Source: SYAN01 sp049459795
GTDB taxonomy: Bacteria; Actinomycetota; Actinomycetes; Nanopelagicales; Nanopelagicaceae
NCBI GenBank assembly: GCA_049459795.1
Contig: JBMUDS010000003.1
Span: forward strand, 1-64,000
Direction of reading: 5' to 3'
Length of the DNA: 64,000 nt
The translations under genes and the position numbers were made by a program. The notes under the pieces are model-generated. The model had not been told where the DNA came from. It was given only the letters and a program-made list of their open reading frames with translations, and searched no databases. The first letter of the stretch is position 1; each line of letters opens with the position of its first letter. Positions 60,230-64,000 of the stretch are shown here, one piece after another.

Positions 60230-61198
60230 ATGGAGGATCTCACCTCAAAAGCGGATAAGTCAGATAAGAAACTTGAGCGATTATTGAATCTTGTGCTTGC
60301 TCTCTTAGGTACTGACAAGTACCTCACTAAATCCCAAATCACGTCATCGATTCCCGGATATGAAGGATTAGCAGAGACACGAGATCGAATGTTCGAGCGA
60401 GACAAGGACGATCTCCGGAGAATCGGTATCGAGATCGATGTAAGGAACGTTGATCCTCTCTTTGAAGACGAAGTGGGATATCGAATCGATAGAACCGCTT
60501 ATGGCATTGAGATCCCGTCCCTTACAGCCGAGGAGGGTCTTATCTGTTTTGCAGCCATTTCGCTGGCGGATCAGCACCTTACTTCAGGTGGATCGAAGTC
60601 CTTGTGGATGAAGATCGATTCACTTGTGACCGAGGGTGAATCCACGCTCGATGCTTTGATGAGTGATGGATCTTCTGATGATTCATTTCTGCCAACAGCC
60701 CTCGAGGATGTTACTGTCGCTTTGAAATCGAAGAAAGTGATCAAGTTTGAATATACGAGGGAGCTAGATGGTCAGACGGACTCTAGAACAGTAGAGCCAC
60801 GACGGCTTCGCCGCACAGATCAGGGTTGGCTGTTGACAGCCTGGGATCAAGATAGAAAAGATTCAAGGAATTTTTTAGTCGACAACATCGGGAACGTCCA
60901 ACTTTTGGACCAAGATTTCAACGAGGTGATTCCGGGAGATCAAGGTTCAGAGAATGGATATTTGACAGAGGTTTTGGTCCGAGTTGACCGACGGCTTGAA
61001 GAGTCCATCAGAAACGAGTCAGGTCGCGTCATCGATTCATCCAATGATCACCTCGTCTGTAGTTTTTTGGCGTACAACATAGAAGCACTGCTTCGTGCGC
61101 TCATTGCGATCGATGCCTCTATTGAAATTATCACCCCAGATGACGTGAAGGAAACACATCACCGACTTCTCACGAGGATGACCGATGCCTGCAGATAG
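60230..61198 (+). CDS. pafB: PafB-like WYL-domain transcriptional activator
   Basis: 322 residues. An N-terminal helix-turn-helix region starts ERLLNLVLALLGTDKYLTKSQI; the WYL core is at about residues 160-220 (KVIKFEYTRELDGQ...VEPRRLRRTDQGWLLTAWD...RNFLVDNIGNV), followed by a C-terminal WCX-like extension. The eponymous W-Y-L appears as W-L-L. PafB with PafC forms the LexA-independent DNA-damage regulator of mycobacteria. Overlaps pafC by 14 bases. pafA and other Pup genes do not flank it here. Confidence 0.9.
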   Translation: MEDLTSKADKSDKKLERLLNLVLALLGTDKYLTKSQITSSIPGYEGLAETRDRMFERDKDDLRRIGIEIDVRNVDPLFEDEVGYRIDRTAYGIEIPSLTAEEGLICFAAISLADQHLTSGGSKSLWMKIDSLVTEGESTLDALMSDGSSDDSFLPTALEDVTVALKSKKVIKFEYTRELDGQTDSRTVEPRRLRRTDQGWLLTAWDQDRKDSRNFLVDNIGNVQLLDQDFNEVIPGDQGSENGYLTEVLVRVDRRLEESIRNESGRVIDSSNDHLVCSFLAYNIEALLRALIAIDASIEIITPDDVKETHHRLLTRMTDACR

Positions 61199-62099
61199 GG
61201 CCCTAGATCGAATATCCCGACTGCTCGATCTCATTCCGTACCTCAGTATGAAGGAGATTCGTCTCGAAGAGCTTTCTAGGCGACTTCAGGTTGATGAAGC
61301 ACAGTTGCAACGAGATCTTGAGATAGCTTTCTTATGCGGCTTACCGGGTTACACACCAGACCTTCTTATAGACCTGACTTTCGACGATTCATATATTGCA
61401 GTCTCCAATCCACAATCGTTGAATGCACCAAGAAGGATCTCTGATCTGGAACGAGCGACATTGCTCTTGGGTTTGAGCCTTCTAGAAGTCAGATATTTCG
61501 GTATCGCAAAAATATCATCTACGGTTCGATCTCTTCGAGCCAAGTTGAATGTCGTTTCACCCGAAGACCGAAATTTTGTTGAGATACATCTAGAGGCCGA
61601 CGATAGAACTCCGCTGATCGAGAATGCGATCGCGAGAAAAGAACGGCTCAGATTCGGCTATATGGATTTGACTGGAAGGATTACGAAGGGTCGGGACGTC
61701 TCTCCCTGGCGATTGATTTTGCGACGTGGACAGATGATCCTTAGGGGTTTTGATCATGAACGAGATGGAGTTAGGGAGTTCTTGGTGCATCGGATGACCG
61801 ATTTAGATACAAGAGAGGGTGGTTATCAAGCCGAGCGAGAGTGGAAAGAGAGTGAACCACAACGGGCGAACCTCGTACTGTCGTCAACTCCCATGTGGTG
61901 GCGACGGCGAAACATCAACCTGATTGATGAGATCTCCGAGAAGGACGGCAACTTCGAAGTTCGGATTCATTTCTGGCGCCGAGAAAGCGTGCTTTTCTCT
62001 CTCTTGCCGATTGCTGACCACTTGGTCGGTTTCGAGGCCGACGACTGGACTACGGCGGATCTGCGTCATGAACTACTCAGGCATTTCCGAGGTAAATGA
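61185..62099 (+). CDS. pafC: PafC-like WYL-domain transcriptional activator
   Basis: 304 residues. Helix-turn-helix N-terminus (RISRLLDLIPYLSMKEIRLEELSRRLQVDEAQLQRDL), then a WYL core (RLRFGYMDLTGRITKGRDVSPWRLILRRGQMILRGFDHERDGVREFLVHRMTD), then a WCX-type C-terminal domain. It partners with PafB. In the WYL core the canonical W-Y-L is Q-M-I-L here, which may alter the ligand site. Position directly after pafB and before tatA is the conserved actinobacterial order. Confidence 0.9.
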   Translation: MPADRALDRISRLLDLIPYLSMKEIRLEELSRRLQVDEAQLQRDLEIAFLCGLPGYTPDLLIDLTFDDSYIAVSNPQSLNAPRRISDLERATLLLGLSLLEVRYFGIAKISSTVRSLRAKLNVVSPEDRNFVEIHLEADDRTPLIENAIARKERLRFGYMDLTGRITKGRDVSPWRLILRRGQMILRGFDHERDGVREFLVHRMTDLDTREGGYQAEREWKESEPQRANLVLSSTPMWWRRRNINLIDEISEKDGNFEVRIHFWRRESVLFSLLPIADHLVGFEADDWTTADLRHELLRHFRGK

Positions 62100-62124
62100 G
62101 CTTCTACCCCGACAGTGACAGCGC

Positions 62125-62162
62125 TGATATGATCGCCAGGTCTGGTCGGAGAGTCCGCCTGG
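62125..62162 (+). promoter_or_regulatory. Extended -10 promoter and leader hairpin of tatA
   Basis: TGA-TATGAT (62125-62133) is a good extended -10. The predicted transcript starts near 62140. CCAGG (62136-62140), CGGA-GAG-TCCG (62147-62157) and CCTGG (62158-62162) can form a bulged hairpin at or just after the start site. GGGGGAGAG at 62182-62190 is the tatA ribosome-binding site, so this is a leadered message. Confidence 0.5.
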
Positions 62163-62190
62163 ACTGCATTGCACTGATTTTGGGGGAGAG

Positions 62191-62382
62191 ATGCCTTCAC
62201 TACTACTGACTAACGGTCAAACTATCGTCGTACTTCTCATCTTGGCGCTCGTCCTGTTCGGTGCAAAGAGGCTCCCAGATTCTGCTCGTTCACTCGGTCG
62301 CTCCATGAGGATCTTCAAGAGCGAGATAAAGCAGATGGAAGTTGAAGACAAGAAGGACGATGAGGGCGAAGTAAAGTCCTAA
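62191..62382 (+). CDS. tatA: Sec-independent translocase protein TatA
   Basis: 63 residues. One N-terminal membrane helix (about 9-26, QTIVVLLILALVLFGAKRLP) is followed by the FGAKRLPD hinge and an amphipathic helix (ARSLGRSMRIFKSEIKQM), then a charged tail. TatA oligomers form the pathway for folded, twin-arginine-signal proteins. The strong ribosome-binding site GGGGGAG precedes it. tatC follows 32 bases later. Confidence 0.93.
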   Translation: MPSLLLTNGQTIVVLLILALVLFGAKRLPDSARSLGRSMRIFKSEIKQMEVEDKKDDEGEVKS

Positions 62383-62414
62383 GTTCATCTCAGTAGCGGA
62401 ATCCTCTGTTCGCC

Positions 62415-63236
62415 ATGGCGCGAAATCCTGAAGGTCGCATGCCTTTGCTGGAACATCTTGCCGAGTTCCGCAAGCGAATGGGTCGTGCAGTCCTTTTCAT
62501 CCTCCTTTTCGCCATCGTCGGATGGGTCTTCTATAACCCGATCGTCGATCAACTGACTCTGCCGATTTGCGATTTAGCTGAGACCCGACGAACCGGGTCA
62601 GAGGAGTGTGGCAATCTCTTCGTAGGTGGAGTCCTCGGACCGCTCAATTTGAAGATAAAGGTCGCATTGATCACCGGTCTGATACTTGCCGTTCCTTTTT
62701 GGCTTTATCAATTTTGGGCATTCATCGCTCCAGGTCTTCATAAGAGAGAGAAACGATACTCAGTCGGTTTTATAGCTGTCGCAACACCTTTCTTCGCGAT
62801 GGGTGTGGCGCTTGGTTATTTCGTTCTTCCTTTGGCGGTCAAAGTCTTGCTTGGTTTCACCCCATCGACTTTAGATAACTTGGTTCGTTTCGATGAATAT
62901 TTGGACTTCGTCCTTCGCTTGATACTGGTCTTCGGGGTCGCATTCGAGCTCCCTGTGATTCTGGTGTCGCTCAACCTGATCGGCCTCGTCTCAGGAAAAG
63001 CGATGATCAAGCCATGGCGGGGAGCAGTCTTCGGGATCTTCTTCTTTACGGCCGCACTCACACCCACGGGTGATCCATTAACAATGAGTGCATTGGCCTT
63101 GCCACTGACCATCTTGTACTTCGGCGCCTCCGTGCTCTCGATCTTCTTGGATCGTCGCAAAGCTAGACGTCGACCCGCGCTCAATGACGAAGCATCAACT
63201 GAGATAGAACCTGCAAAACCTATTGATGAGCTGTGA
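62415..63236 (+). CDS. tatC: Sec-independent translocase protein TatC
   Basis: 273 residues. Six membrane helices. The N-terminus contains MPLLEHLAEFRKRM, the conserved signal-binding ExxxR region (E and R in HLAEFRKR), then FWLYQFWAFIAPGLHKREKRY and FELPVILVSLNLIGLVSG with the conserved glutamate. It recognises twin-arginine signal peptides and works with TatA. A basic cytoplasmic tail (DRRKARRRPALNDE) ends it. helY begins 12 bases downstream. Confidence 0.94.
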   Translation: MARNPEGRMPLLEHLAEFRKRMGRAVLFILLFAIVGWVFYNPIVDQLTLPICDLAETRRTGSEECGNLFVGGVLGPLNLKIKVALITGLILAVPFWLYQFWAFIAPGLHKREKRYSVGFIAVATPFFAMGVALGYFVLPLAVKVLLGFTPSTLDNLVRFDEYLDFVLRLILVFGVAFELPVILVSLNLIGLVSGKAMIKPWRGAVFGIFFFTAALTPTGDPLTMSALALPLTILYFGASVLSIFLDRRKARRRPALNDEASTEIEPAKPIDEL

Positions 63237-63248
63237 GAGGTGAACGAA

Positions 63249-64000
63249 ATGTCACTCTCTCCGGCCGAACGATTTCAGCAATCGGCGAGGTCGCGTAATC
63301 ATCCGCTCACGACTGAGTTCCAATCTAGGTATGCCTTTGATTTCGATGAATTTCAGAAGGAGGGATGTCATGCCCTCGAACGCGGTTCGAGTGTATTGAT
63401 CGCAGCTCCGACTGGATCCGGGAAAACCATCGTCGGTGAATTCGCCATCTTCAAGGCGATCTCGGAAGGGAGGAAATGCTTCTACACGACACCGATCAAG
63501 GCCCTCTCCAACCAAAAATTCAATGATCTTGTAGATTCCTACGGTCCTGAGATGGTGGGTCTCCTTACGGGCGATACCAATGTCAATCCAGATGCACAGA
63601 TTGTCGTCATGACCACCGAAGTTCTTCGTAACATGATCTATGCGCGTTCTGATTCGTTGGCCACTGTCTCTTATGTGGTCATGGATGAGGTGCACTATCT
63701 TGCTGACAAGTTTCGAGGTGCGGTGTGGGAGGAGATCCTCATCCATCTTGACCCGGAGGTGACCGTGATCTCCCTCTCGGCGACCGTTTCGAACGTTGAA
63801 GAATTCGGGGAATGGTTGGAGATCGTCCGCGGTCGAACTCAGGTGATCGTCAGTGAAATGCGGCCGGTCCCGCTCTACCAACATGTCCTTGTCGGCCATC
63901 GACTCTTGGATCTCTTCCAAGAGGGCGGCCGAATAAATCAAGAGTTGCTCCGTGCAGAGCGTAGACAGCTATCCCGTTCTCGAATCAGTCGAGAGCGGGA
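63249..64000 (+). CDS. helY: DEVH-box ATP-dependent RNA helicase HelY (5' part, truncated by window end)
   Basis: The frame from ATG 63249 stays open to the end of the window (about 250 residues). An in-frame GTG at 63240 exists, but GAGAGG 8 bases before the ATG supports 63249. Translated motifs: Q-like FDEFQKEGCHAL, Walker A APTGSGKT, PIKALSNQKF, GDTN, TTEVLRNMI, the DEVH box VVMDEVHYL, and LSATVSN. This matches the Ski2/Mtr4-like helicase found after tatC in actinobacteria (HelY). The C-terminal half is outside the window. Confidence 0.9.
   Translation, partial: MSLSPAERFQQSARSRNHPLTTEFQSRYAFDFDEFQKEGCHALERGSSVLIAAPTGSGKTIVGEFAIFKAISEGRKCFYTTPIKALSNQKFNDLVDSYGPEMVGLLTGDTNVNPDAQIVVMTTEVLRNMIYARSDSLATVSYVVMDEVHYLADKFRGAVWEEILIHLDPEVTVISLSATVSNVEEFGEWLEIVRGRTQVIVSEMRPVPLYQHVLVGHRLLDLFQEGGRINQELLRAERRQLSRSRISRER

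Noticed and set aside
1..64000. CRISPR array, insertion sequence, prophage or toxin-antitoxin module
   Set aside because: No direct-repeat arrays, transposase motifs, integrase motifs or small toxin-antitoxin pairs were found. The kinase-like gene at 51724 resembles HipA in part but lacks a HipB-type partner.

Overview
The window is a gene-dense stretch of an actinobacterial chromosome with about half G+C by eye. No mobile element, CRISPR array or rRNA was seen, and no gap exceeds about 260 bases. Lineage evidence: the order ruvB-secD-secF-rel; hisS-aspS-alaS-ruvX-mltG-aroE-pilD-aroC-aroK-aroB-aroQ-efp-nusB-pyrR-pyrB-pyrC-carA-carB-pyrK-pyrD-pyrF-mIHF-gmk-rpoZ-coaBC-metK-priA-def-fmt-rsmB-rpe-hisE-hisG; the mycothiol gene mshC; the actinobacterial integration host factor (mIHF); a priA without Walker A; and pafB-pafC-tatA-tatC-helY. 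Genes that usually sit in this order are missing here (yajC, apt beside rel, rarA/rpsD after aspS, and the whole Pup-proteasome block), which suggests a compact or streamlined genome. I cannot name the genus.

Layout. 1-6.3 kb: Holliday-junction helicase end, SecDF, stringent-response Rel, and a convergent DUF349 gene. 6.5-15.9 kb: a metallo-hydrolase, three aminoacyl-tRNA synthetases, ruvX and mltG. 15-20.6 kb: shikimate genes, a prepilin peptidase, efp and nusB. 20.6-30.3 kb: a complete de novo UMP operon led by pyrR with a recognisable PyrR-binding RNA hairpin. 30.3-40.5 kb: an mIHF-guanylate kinase fusion, rpoZ, coaBC, metK, priA, def, fmt, rsmB, rpe, hisE, hisG. 40.5-50.4 kb: accessory and salvage genes on both strands (serB, an ABC ATPase, ung, a purine permease, membrane proteins, an alcohol dehydrogenase, tdk, apt, tRNA-Leu(GAG), an M20 peptidase, an aldo/keto reductase). 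50.6-64 kb: the mycothiol neighbourhood (phosphoglycerate-mutase-like gene, DUF3090, kinase-like gene, mshC), PAC2, cobalamin-dependent metH, a HAD phosphatase, trmI, an FKBP lipoprotein, pafBC, tatAC and the start of helY.

Expression signals are the most informative non-coding content. Many genes that head transcription units lack a Shine-Dalgarno sequence and instead carry a TANNNT -10-like hexamer whose last base lies 6 (sometimes 7-8) nucleotides before the start codon, which predicts leaderless mRNAs. In several cases the hexamer begins with the TAA or TAG stop codon of the gene before. Divergent pairs are driven from very short regions, including a 12-bp perfect palindrome that places the same -10 on both strands. 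Convergent pairs end in 4-base stop-codon overlaps. No wholly new multi-gene system was found. The best leads are the mIHF-Gmk fusion, the leaderless/stop-codon promoter pattern, the bidirectional promoter and the empty proteasome locus.
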